Of a stretch of DNA of 10,376 nt, positions 1-5,853 are shown piece by piece. Under the pieces are notes generated by a model. The model ran no database searches. It had not been told where the DNA came from and was given only the letters and a program-made list of their open reading frames with translations. The DNA comes from Gammaproteobacteria bacterium. Lineage in GTDB: Bacteria > Pseudomonadota > Gammaproteobacteria > UBA1113. Each line of letters opens with the position of its first letter. The stretch's first letter is position 1. The stretch lies in contig JAIELR010000200.1 of NCBI GenBank assembly GCA_019752835.1, positions 1-10,376 on the forward strand, written 5' to 3'. The position numbers were made by a program, and so were the translations under genes.

Positions 1-324
1 TTTGTTATCGAAATATCCAGAGAAAGTATCTTTATCTGAAAAGGATAAAGATGGACGAACGGCCTTATTATGTGCTGCATTCCATGGTAAGATAGAAATG
101 GTAGATCATTTGTTATCGAAATATCCAGAGAAAGTATCTTTATCTGAAAAGGATAAAGATGGACGAACGGCCTTATTATGTGCTGTATCTGGTGGCCAGA
201 TAGGGATGGTGGATCATTTATTATCGAAGCATCCAGAGCAAATGTCTTTATCTGAAAAGGATAAAGGTGGGCGAACGGCCTTATTGTGTGCTGCAGCGCA
301 TGGAAAAATAACGATGGTGAATCA
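1..324 (+). repeat. 108-bp tandem repeats coding ankyrin units, nearly identical copies
   Basis: Bases 1-77 and 109-185 are identical, giving a period of 108 bp (36 codons). The first difference is C78 against T186. A third copy from 217 is similar but diverged. Because synonymous sites are also unchanged, the first two copies were duplicated or converted recently. The array may continue to the left of the window. Confidence 0.9.
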
Positions 325-1822
325 TTTACTATTACATTACTCTGATCGAGTTTCCTTAGCAGAAAAAGACAGTATGGGAAGAACATTCTTAATGTACGCT
401 GTTATGCATAATGATGTATCAATATTAAAGCATTTAGAGTTGCGTTATCCAGGACAGATTCCTCTTGAGGATCGAGATAATGAAGGAAAAACTGTGTTAA
501 TGTACCCTTATAAAATGTATCCTTATAATATGCATGCTGGTGATAAAAAAGGTATGATTGACTATTTGTTACTGCTCTATAAAGAGCAACTTCCTTTAGA
601 GAAAGTAGTTGAAGAAGTCAAGAAAACTCTGCTTTATGCTGTATATAGTAAAGAATTAATAATGGTAGATTACCTGTTAAAAAAGCATTTAGACAAAATT
701 TTACCTAATGAAAAAGAAGATATGAAAAAGATAATCCTTCTCTGCGCTATATTCAATTGTAATATTAACGCAGTAGAGTATTTTTTACTTAATTATTTTG
801 ACAAAGAAGATGGAGGAGATCTATCTATTATCCCTTTGATGTTTAAAAATAAAATGCACTTGATAGACAATTTATTTTCACGTTTTTTTAACCCAAATAT
901 TTTTAAAGAAAAAAACAGCAATGGTCAAACGATATTATTTTATATTGTGTCTTTTGGCTTGATTGAAATATTAGATTATTTATTATTGCATTATCCTGAA
1001 TATGTTTCTTTAGCAGAAAAAGATAATTATGGACGCACTGCTTTGCTTTTAACTGCAGCGCTGGGCCGAATTGAAATGTTAGACCATTTAATATCCAATT
1101 ACCCTGATCAAGTTTCTTTAGATAGTAAAAATAATTTTGGCGAAACGGCCTTACTCTTGGCCGCATCCAATGGCCAAATTGGGATGTTGGATCATTTATT
1201 ATCAAGGTATCCGGAACAGATTTCTTTAGCAGAGAAAAGTGATTATGGAGGTACAGCTTTACTTTTAGCGGCTCTCCATGGCCGAATTGAAATGTTAGAT
1301 CATTTAATATCTCATTATCCTAATCAAATTTCTCTGGCTGATAAAAGCAATGTTGGTGAAACAGCTTTGCTCTTGGCTGCATCACAAGGTCACATCGCGA
1401 TGTTGGATCATTTATTATCAAAATATCCGGAACAGGTTTCTCTAACAGAGAAAGACAATTATGGCTGTACAGCCTTATTTTGCGCTGTAGAAAATGGCCA
1501 AATAGCGATGGTAGATCATTTGTTATTAAATTACCCTGATCAGGTTTTTCTGGCTGAAAAAGACAACCAAGGACGAACCGCCTTAATGCTGGCTACTGAA
1601 TATGGGCAAGAAGAGATGCGAGCGCATCTTTTAGCTAAATACCCAGAGCAATGTGTAATTCATGAACAGAGCGTGCAATCGCCCCGTCTTTCCTCATCTC
1701 CCTTTGCTTTTAATGCGCGACCTTCTAGTCCAGAGTTACGTCTACAGCAATTATCTGGGGTAGATGCCAGTATGGATAGTTCAGGTTTAGACGAGGCAAG
1801 AACGGAGATTCCGTCGCCTTAA
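2..1822 (+). CDS. Ankyrin-repeat protein, 5' end missing (possible secreted effector)
   Basis: The frame is open from the window edge, so the true start lies upstream; the TTG at base 2 is an internal Leu codon, not a start. The visible 606 residues hold about 15 ankyrin-type units (residues 1-543). They follow a 36-residue pattern with G-x-T-A-L, A, G-x-I-x-M-x-D-H-L-L and Y-P-x-x-V-S-L-x-E-K. The unit is three residues longer than the usual 33 because of the Y-P-x-x-V-S-L loop. Units 5-9 are degenerate: unit 5 has 44 residues and unit 8 about 30, while both ends of the array are well kept. After the array comes a 63-residue Ser/Pro-rich tail with scattered Glu/Asp and no repeat. Ankyrin arrays bind proteins, and in intracellular bacteria many such proteins are type IV-secreted effectors. 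The tail could be a Dot/Icm-type signal, but this is inference. I see no enzymatic domain in the visible part. The ankyrin fold is confident; the role is unknown. Confidence 0.9.
   Translation: MLSKYPEKVSLSEKDKDGRTALLCAAFHGKIEMVDHLLSKYPEKVSLSEKDKDGRTALLCAVSGGQIGMVDHLLSKHPEQMSLSEKDKGGRTALLCAAAHGKITMVNHLLLHYSDRVSLAEKDSMGRTFLMYAVMHNDVSILKHLELRYPGQIPLEDRDNEGKTVLMYPYKMYPYNMHAGDKKGMIDYLLLLYKEQLPLEKVVEEVKKTLLYAVYSKELIMVDYLLKKHLDKILPNEKEDMKKIILLCAIFNCNINAVEYFLLNYFDKEDGGDLSIIPLMFKNKMHLIDNLFSRFFNPNIFKEKNSNGQTILFYIVSFGLIEILDYLLLHYPEYVSLAEKDNYGRTALLLTAALGRIEMLDHLISNYPDQVSLDSKNNFGETALLLAASNGQIGMLDHLLSRYPEQISLAEKSDYGGTALLLAALHGRIEMLDHLISHYPNQISLADKSNVGETALLLAASQGHIAMLDHLLSKYPEQVSLTEKDNYGCTALFCAVENGQIAMVDHLLLNYPDQVFLAEKDNQGRTALMLATEYGQEEMRAHLLAKYPEQCVIHEQSVQSPRLSSSPFAFNARPSSPELRLQQLSGVDASMDSSGLDEARTEIPSP
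500..529 (+). repeat. 15-bp tandem duplication inside ankyrin unit 5
   Basis: ATGTACCCTTATAAA (500-514) is followed directly by ATGTATCCTTATAAT (515-529), matching at 13 of 15 bases and coding M-Y-P-Y-K / M-Y-P-Y-N. It accounts for much of the 8-residue excess of this unit over the 36-residue norm and keeps the frame. Confidence 0.75.
1065..1560 (+). repeat. 216-bp higher-order repeat (paired ankyrin units)
   Basis: Sequence starting at 1065 recurs at 1281 (offset 216), and a further half-unit begins at 1497 (offset 432). Within this block, odd units carry L-I-S-x-Y-P-x-Q and even units carry L-L-S-x-Y-P-E-Q. So the last duplications copied two ankyrin units at once, unlike the 108-bp step at the 5' end of the gene. 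Confidence 0.8.
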
Positions 1823-2134
1823 AATCTCTGGTATCTATTGCGCCAATAGGCCACAAAACGGCTTTCTATTTTATCTAAGCCCCATAAATTGCTCAAAAAA
1901 TCAAATGTGAATAGTATAAGGTTAATAGGTCCTTTGCACTTCCTCTAGATACTTTAGTTTGGCATGATAATCCAAAGTTATGGTTCTGATCGGCATGAAA
2001 AACAGATGTAAAAAGTATAGTTTTAGGTCAGTTTTAACATAGGTATCTTGCTAATTATTTTCACTATGCAGAGGATTTTAACTGTTTGATTTTAAAATAA
2101 AAGCTATAAACTAATCCGAACCACAAACATTAAA
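1823..2134. other. Intergenic spacer, possibly with decayed coding remnants
   Basis: No confident gene lies here. A small hairpin follows the ankyrin stop codon: CTATTG (1835-1840), loop CGC, CAATAG (1844-1849). It has no T-run, so it is a poor intrinsic terminator. On the - strand two short open stretches in different frames look protein-like. One runs 2050 to 1922 and includes M-P-I-R-T-I-T-L-D-Y-H-A-K. The other runs 1944 to 1819 and ends in E-S-R-F-V-A-Y-W-R-N-R. They abut at a frame change and lack starts with ribosome binding sites, as expected for a decayed gene. The R-T-I-T-x-D piece faintly recalls DDE transposases, too weakly to name a family. Confidence 0.4.
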
Positions 2135-2217
2135 CTTGTAAAAAATGTCATTATTTTACATTTTTTACTTGTAAAAAGTGTCATTTATTTTCATTTTTTG
2201 CTTGCAAAAAATGAAAA
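2135..2217. promoter_or_regulatory. 33-bp tandem repeat with palindromes, probable operator of the DUF4143 ATPase gene
   Basis: Three copies start CTTGTAAAAA / CTTGTAAAAA / CTTGCAAAAA at 2135, 2168 and 2201, with an exact 33-bp period; the third copy is short. Palindromes sit at the copy junctions. The best is a perfect 14-bp inverted repeat, TTTTCATTTTTTGC (2188-2201), spacer TT, and its complement at 2204-2217. Another at 2158-2181 has arms ACATTTTTTAC/GTAAAAAGTGT around TT, with one mismatch. The compensating change TAC..GTA to TGC..GCA between copies keeps the dyad, which points to selection on symmetry. The array ends 45 bp before the ATPase start codon. Binding by a dimeric regulator, or by the ATPase itself, is inferred. 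The 2-nt spacer argues against a simple RNA hairpin role. Confidence 0.6.
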
Positions 2218-2262
2218 GGGAGAGCATACTATTATCAGTTTAGTGCATATTTTGGACATAAT

Positions 2263-3612
2263 ATGAAGCGATTTTTAATGCAAGACTTAATTGCTTGGAA
2301 AAACAACCCAAAGCGTAAACCTTTAATATTGCAAGGTGTGCGACAAACAGGCAAGACTTTTTTATTAACGGAATTTGGACGAGCGCATTTTAGGCGTATG
2401 CATCTTATTAATTTTGAAAAGCAAAACATTTTTGTTAAATTATTTCAAGCTGATCTAGAACCTAAGCGAATTTTAGATGACCTCAGTTTTCAATTACAAA
2501 CTCGTATTGATTTATCTCAAGATCTGCTTATATTTGATGAAATTCAAGCTTGCCCTAATGCAATAACGAGCTTAAAATATTTTTGTGAAGATATCCCTGA
2601 ACTTGCGGTATGTAGCGCAGGTTCTTTATTAGGCTTGCATTTGAATGACAGTTCTTTTCCTGTGGGTAAAGTGGATATGATGCATCTTTATCCCATGACA
2701 TTTACGGAATTTTTAGCCGGTATTGGAGATGAAGAAGCTTTTAATTTTGTTTGTGATTATAAAAATGGTGATAATATTTCTGATATTAAACACAATTATT
2801 TATGGGAACGTTTAAAGCATTATTTTATCGCAGGTGGCTTACCTGAAGTAGTGGATACATTTAGAAATTTTTCGGAAAATCTTTTTGAAGCAACGCAGTC
2901 AGTGCGTTCTAAACAAGAGGAGCTAATTGTTGCTTATTATGCGGATATTGCCAAACATTCTGGTAAAATAAATGCAATGCATATTGATCGTACCTGGCGT
3001 GCTGTACCAATGCAATTGGCAAGCTCGCATGAAGATAGCAGCAGCCGGTTTAAATTTAAAGATATTATCCCAGGTCTTGATCGTTATTCAAAATTAGTTG
3101 GCGTCATTGACTGGTTAGAAGCGGCGCAATTGATTTTCCGGTTACCGCTTGTGAGCTCTTTTGAGCAACCTATCCAAGCTTATACAAAAGAAAATATGTT
3201 TAAAATGATGTTATTTGATGTCGGTTTATTAGGTGCTATGATAGCGATGGATCCTGGTATCATATTAAAATACGATTATGGAACTTATAAAGGGTATTTT
3301 GCTGAAAATTTTGTAGGGCAACAATTTCTTGCTAGAAAAATGTCACCTTTATTCAGTTGGCAGGAAGACAGATCCGAAATTGAATTTTTGTTTTCTTATA
3401 GAGAAGGGGTAGTTCCTATAGAAGTCAAGGCTGGCTATATTATACGGGCAAAAAGTCTGGAAAAATATCGAAATAAATATCATCCCAAGTATAGTATTAT
3501 TCTATCGGCCAAATTGCCTTATTATAATCTGTCACAAGGTTCTATTTATTTACCTTTGTATTTGGCGGAGAGAATTCCCGAATTATTACACCAACTACCA
3601 GGAATGCTCTAG
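2263..3612 (+). CDS. AAA ATPase of the AAA_14/DUF4143 family
   Basis: 449 residues, normal for this family. The N-terminal P-loop ATPase (about 18-145) has Walker A G-V-R-Q-T-G-K-T (25-32), Walker B L-L-I-F-D-E (88-93) and a sensor-like C-S-A-G-S-L-L-G (117-124). The DUF4143 part (about 200-395) ends in a PD-(D/E)XK-like nuclease fold: E347 in A-E-N-F, E374 in S-E-I-E-F-L, and I-E-V-K-A-G with E387 and K389. The middle acidic position is usually Asp in A-E-V-D-F-L, so Glu here is unusual. The ATG at 2263 gives the family's typical N-terminus of about 24 residues before the P-loop; the ribosome binding site (GGA, 2254-2256) is weak. The protein is probably cytosolic, with no signal peptide or membrane segment. 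The family's function is not established, though it is common in accessory genomes. The gene is alone on its strand, preceded by an operator-like repeat and ended by a MITE inserted in the stop codon. Confidence 0.93.
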   Translation: MKRFLMQDLIAWKNNPKRKPLILQGVRQTGKTFLLTEFGRAHFRRMHLINFEKQNIFVKLFQADLEPKRILDDLSFQLQTRIDLSQDLLIFDEIQACPNAITSLKYFCEDIPELAVCSAGSLLGLHLNDSSFPVGKVDMMHLYPMTFTEFLAGIGDEEAFNFVCDYKNGDNISDIKHNYLWERLKHYFIAGGLPEVVDTFRNFSENLFEATQSVRSKQEELIVAYYADIAKHSGKINAMHIDRTWRAVPMQLASSHEDSSSRFKFKDIIPGLDRYSKLVGVIDWLEAAQLIFRLPLVSSFEQPIQAYTKENMFKMMLFDVGLLGAMIAMDPGIILKYDYGTYKGYFAENFVGQQFLARKMSPLFSWQEDRSEIEFLFSYREGVVPIEVKAGYIIRAKSLEKYRNKYHPKYSIILSAKLPYYNLSQGSIYLPLYLAERIPELLHQLPGML

Positions 3613-3771
3613 GGTCTGTTGACATTGGGTTAATCGGCTGCAAAATGAGCCAAAGCGGTCCAAATAGTCGCAAATTTTCGTCAAATATAGCTCGATATTC
3701 TCCCCAAATTTGCAACTATTTTGCCTCGCTTTCCTCATTTTGCAGCCGATTAACCCAATGTCAACAGATCC
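3612..3771. mobile_element. MITE-like palindromic element (160 bp) with TA target duplication
   Basis: Counting one flanking TA base on each side, the arms 3611-3649 and 3734-3772 are inverted repeats of 39 bp with one mismatch (G3614 opposite T3769). Weaker complementarity continues inward to about 3677 and 3706. The ends read GGGTCTGTTGACATT and the complement of GGATCTGTTGACATT. TA lies on both sides (3610-3611 and 3772-3773), as expected for a TA target-site duplication of the kind made by IS630/Tc1-mariner and some IS5-family elements. No transposase is encoded, so it would be moved by a transposase elsewhere. Its first base completes the TAG stop of the ATPase gene. As RNA it would fold into a long hairpin and could end or stabilise that transcript. 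Confidence 0.8.
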
Positions 3772-3773
3772 TA

Positions 3774-4160
3774 ATTATTTCCTCAATTGCTAGTTTTCAA
3801 TCTGACTAAAAAGAAGACGACTGGTTTTATCCTGAATGGGGGTTTATCTAAAAAAAGACTTTCTTTACCCTCCAATCTTGTACGAAATCTCTTAAAAACA
3901 CTCTCCATTCTTTCAATCTAACCTGTTGATATTATATACAACCGGTTGATTTAAAAAACCATTTTTTGCCGAAATATGCGAAAAATCGGCTTTTTGGCCT
4001 ATTGTGACTATCTTGAAACTGTTTTATTATATGCCAATTGTGTACGATATATACATATTTAGATAAATGGTTTCAAATAGAATGTACCGATTGGATAGAT
4101 TAATGGCCTAGCGGCCTTTCATTTTAACGATTTTCGACTATTATTGATAAGGCGTATGAA
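3774..4160. other. Intergenic spacer between MITE and coiled-coil gene
   Basis: No confident gene. It holds a perfect 10-bp palindrome, CAACCGGTTG (3939-3948), partly repeated as CCTGTTGAT just upstream. It also has a terminator-like hairpin (listed separately) and GGCC-TAGC-GGCC (4105-4116). A 41-codon - strand frame (3908 to 3783, starting M-E-S-V-F-K-R-F-R) is open, but it has no well-spaced ribosome binding site and no recognisable family. A weak promoter for the next gene could be TTCAAA (4072-4077) with TAGATT (4096-4101), 18 bp apart. Confidence 0.4.
3968..3995 (+). terminator. Weak intrinsic-terminator-like hairpin
   Basis: GCCGA (3968-3972) pairs with TCGGC (3986-3990) and is followed directly by TTTTT (3991-3995). 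The stem is only 5 bp and the loop 13 nt, so it is a marginal candidate. If real, it would end + strand transcription coming from the ATPase gene through the MITE. Confidence 0.3.
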
Positions 4161-4166
4161 AGGAGG
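4161..4166 (+). promoter_or_regulatory. Ribosome binding site AGGAGG deciding the start at 4174
   Basis: A perfect AGGAGG lies 7 nt before the ATG at 4174. The ATG at 4168 is only 1 nt away, and the upstream in-frame TTG (4144) and ATG (4156) lie before the site. The start at 4174 is therefore preferred. Confidence 0.8.
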
Positions 4167-4173
4167 AATGAAA

Positions 4174-4671
4174 ATGGGATTATCAACGCATAAGGGGCAA
4201 AAGGGAAAAACTTTTGCTGGTACAAAAAATAAGGCACATGGGCTTATTTTAAATGCTGCTAAAGTAGTTCATTTAGACCAAAGAGCAGCTGTCAATGATG
4301 AGAAGGCAAATGCAGCTAGGGTAGTAGAGGGTTCTACGGAACAAACCGCGATAAAAAGCCAAACAGCCTTTTTAAATGATTTTGAAGCGATTGTTGAGGA
4401 AGAAAGACAAAAGACTTTGGATTGTATAGAACTGATTAAACAGGATATACACCACTATAGAGGTGAGTCACATGTTCTGAGAAAGCAATTGTATTTAGAA
4501 TCGTCAGCACAGGAACGCGCACGCTTAACGGATAAAATAGCGGCTAATAAGGAATGGATAGCTGAATGTGAAGAGCGTATTCTTCTTATTAACCAACGTG
4601 CCTCAGTGCTGCAAAAGCAACTACAGATCTTATCTTTACAAAGTCAAGAAAAATGTGAAATCAATACCTAG
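4174..4671 (+). CDS. Small basic/coiled-coil protein of unknown function
   Basis: I do not recognise this gene. With the start set by AGGAGG it codes 165 residues. Residues 6-20 are basic and Gly/Lys-rich (H-K-G-Q-K-G-K-T-F-A-G-T-K-N-K), which could contact nucleic acid or an acidic surface. Residues 25-60 are Ala-rich. Residues 68-156 are charged and predicted helical, with heptad-like Leu/Ile spacing (D-C-I-E-L-I-K, A-E-C-E-E-R-I-L-L-I-N, V-L-Q-K-Q-L-Q-I-L), typical of a coiled coil or helical hairpin. There is no signal peptide, membrane span or catalytic motif. The strong ribosome binding site and sustained frame argue that it is a real gene. A small inverted repeat, GCTTAT-AAAGA-ATAAGC (4671-4687), begins at the last base of the stop codon and has no T-run. 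Secreted effector, structural or regulatory roles are all possible. Confidence 0.75.
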   Translation: MGLSTHKGQKGKTFAGTKNKAHGLILNAAKVVHLDQRAAVNDEKANAARVVEGSTEQTAIKSQTAFLNDFEAIVEEERQKTLDCIELIKQDIHHYRGESHVLRKQLYLESSAQERARLTDKIAANKEWIAECEERILLINQRASVLQKQLQILSLQSQEKCEINT

Positions 4672-4724
4672 CTTATAAAGAATAAGCGCTAATCCTTATA
4701 TAAAACGATCGATTACGCCAATTT

Positions 4725-4738
4725 CTATGGATCCATAG
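4725..4738. promoter_or_regulatory. 14-bp perfect palindrome upstream of the receiver-like gene
   Basis: CTATGGATCCATAG is fully self-complementary. It ends 24 bp before the proposed -35 element (4763), a usual place for an activator dimer. With no loop it is unlikely to act as an RNA hairpin. The regulator is unknown. Confidence 0.45.
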
Positions 4739-4762
4739 GGATACGGTGTTTTTAAAGTTCTA

Positions 4763-4791
4763 TTGCTTAAAATCGCTATTTTATATATAAT
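4763..4791 (+). promoter_or_regulatory. Sigma70-type promoter of the receiver-like gene
   Basis: TTGCTT (4763-4768), a 17-bp spacer and a consensus TATAAT (4786-4791) predict a start near 4798. This gives a leader of about 40 nt carrying AGGGAGGAG (4824-4832) before the ATG at 4838. Confidence 0.7.
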
Positions 4792-4837
4792 TTTGTACAC
4801 ATAAACAAGTGCTCCATTGATATAGGGAGGAGCCGTC

Positions 4838-5764
4838 ATGATTCATCCTCTTTTTCATCCTACAACGGCTATTTTAGTCGATGAGCACAAGCCATTTTTA
4901 AATAACTTAAATTTAAATGGAGAGATATTGTATCAAACTTTTGAAGATCCTGCCTCAGCGTTGATATATTGCTTGGAAAAGTCACCACTTAATCTGGTAT
5001 CTCCTAGCTCAGAGATTCTCAATCCCCATCGATTTGATACGGTTTCAGTGATAGTTTTAAACTGTTCGCATCCTATCCAATTTATAGATAAATTGAAAGA
5101 AAATATAAACGGTCAATTTGTTAAAATTATTTTAGTAACGGATAAAGCTGACCAAAATGAAGCGATAGCACTCTTTAGTGCTAAAAAGATAGATAAGTTT
5201 TTCTTGAAGACAGAAACCTCTTTAGAAGAAAGTATTAAACAAGCTATAACCGACATGCAGCAAGCTTATTTTGCGGATGTGGGACAAAGTATTTTTAAAA
5301 CGGTAATGAACCCTTTATTTAAAGAAGAAGCGTTTCTAAACTTTTTTTCAAAAATCTTGCAAAAATTACAGATTTGCGAATATTATTTTTGTGATAATAT
5401 CGATTCTTTTATATTGGTTGATAGGGAAGGCAACCCTCATGTGCTGGTTCTCAGATCAAAGGGCGATTTGGCTTTTTCTGCTGAATATGCGCGTATTCAC
5501 CAGGTTTATTCGGAACTGGTCAACCGGATTTCGATAGGGCGGCTCATTCCCTTTTTTGACAATGCCAATCCTACGCCTGCTAAAATGGAAGACTGGATTA
5601 TTCATACCCATCACGCTAAAAAGATAGAAGGTACAGAAGCGTATTACTATGCCGTACTTTCTGGCAAGAAAACGGCCGTATTGCCTTGTACTCAAAATAT
5701 TAAGGGCTTTGCGGCAGTGGTTGCAAAAGAAAATTTACCCATTATAGAGTCAAAATACAGATAA
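4838..5764 (+). CDS. Degenerate response-regulator receiver protein with unassigned C-terminal domain
   Basis: 308 residues; the ATG lies 7 nt after GGAGG (4826-4830). Residues about 9-140 have the order of a CheY-like receiver: A-I-L-V-D-E (acidic pair D15/E16), V-I-V-L-N-C-S-H-P where V-D-Y-x-M-P is usual, I-I-L-V-T-D (T101) and K-F-F-L-K-T-E (K124). The acidic pocket, Thr and Lys are kept, but the phosphoacceptor Asp is replaced by N75. Signalling by aspartyl phosphate is therefore unlikely, and it may act as a pseudo-receiver or bind something else. The C-terminal half (about 150-308) contains F-I-L-V-D-R-E-G-N-P, I-G-R-L-I-P-F-F and Y-Y-Y-A-V-L-S-G. It resembles the tail of some two-domain response regulators of unknown output, and no HTH, GGDEF or kinase motif is visible. 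No cognate histidine kinase is adjacent. The protein is cytosolic. It may be regulated by the palindrome and promoter upstream. The receiver-fold call is moderately sure; the output is unknown. Confidence 0.8.
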   Translation: MIHPLFHPTTAILVDEHKPFLNNLNLNGEILYQTFEDPASALIYCLEKSPLNLVSPSSEILNPHRFDTVSVIVLNCSHPIQFIDKLKENINGQFVKIILVTDKADQNEAIALFSAKKIDKFFLKTETSLEESIKQAITDMQQAYFADVGQSIFKTVMNPLFKEEAFLNFFSKILQKLQICEYYFCDNIDSFILVDREGNPHVLVLRSKGDLAFSAEYARIHQVYSELVNRISIGRLIPFFDNANPTPAKMEDWIIHTHHAKKIEGTEAYYYAVLSGKKTAVLPCTQNIKGFAAVVAKENLPIIESKYR

Positions 5765-5791
5765 GTAAAACAAGCCGTATTGCGGCGACAA

Positions 5792-5821
5792 TTGGTAGTT
5801 TAATAGATCTATTGCTATAAT
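5792..5821 (+). promoter_or_regulatory. Extended -10 promoter of the HSP90-like ATPase gene
   Basis: TTGGTA (5792-5797), an 18-bp spacer and TATAAT (5816-5821), preceded by TGC (5813-5815) as an extended -10. Transcription would begin near 5828. That leaves a leader of about 25 nt before the ATG at 5854 but almost none before a TTG at 5833. Confidence 0.7.
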
Positions 5822-5844
5822 GCCCGCAAAATTTGTTTGTAGTC

Positions 5845-5850
5845 AGGGAA
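5845..5850 (+). promoter_or_regulatory. Ribosome binding site AGGGAA deciding the start at 5854
   Basis: AGGGA ends 4 nt before the ATG at 5854. The in-frame TTG at 5833 lies before this site and has no ribosome binding site of its own. Confidence 0.65.
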
Positions 5851-5853
5851 GAC

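Noticed and set aside
903..1205. 100-codon - strand frame within the ankyrin gene
   Set aside because: It is a shadow of the repeat-coding + strand, without ribosome binding site or family features. The same applies to - strand frames at 2235-2429, 5456-5695, 9169-9378 and 9853-10083.
2135..2217. 33-bp repeats as a small CRISPR array
   Set aside because: The copies are directly adjacent with no spacers, AT-rich and only three (one short); they fit an operator-type repeat.
3612..3771. Inverted repeat as a plain rho-independent terminator
   Set aside because: Arms of about 39 bp plus weaker inner pairing, flanking TA and no T-run fit a mobile element better, though it may still affect transcription.
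4144..4173. Upstream TTG/ATG starts for the coiled-coil gene
   Set aside because: They precede or overlap the AGGAGG at 4161-4166, which is spaced for the ATG at 4174.
5774..5786. GCCG-TATTG-CGGC hairpin as terminator of the receiver-like gene
   Set aside because: The 4-bp stem has no following T-run.
5833..5853. TTG at 5833 as the start of the giant gene
   Set aside because: It lies about 5 nt from the predicted transcription start and has no ribosome binding site; the ATG at 5854 has one.
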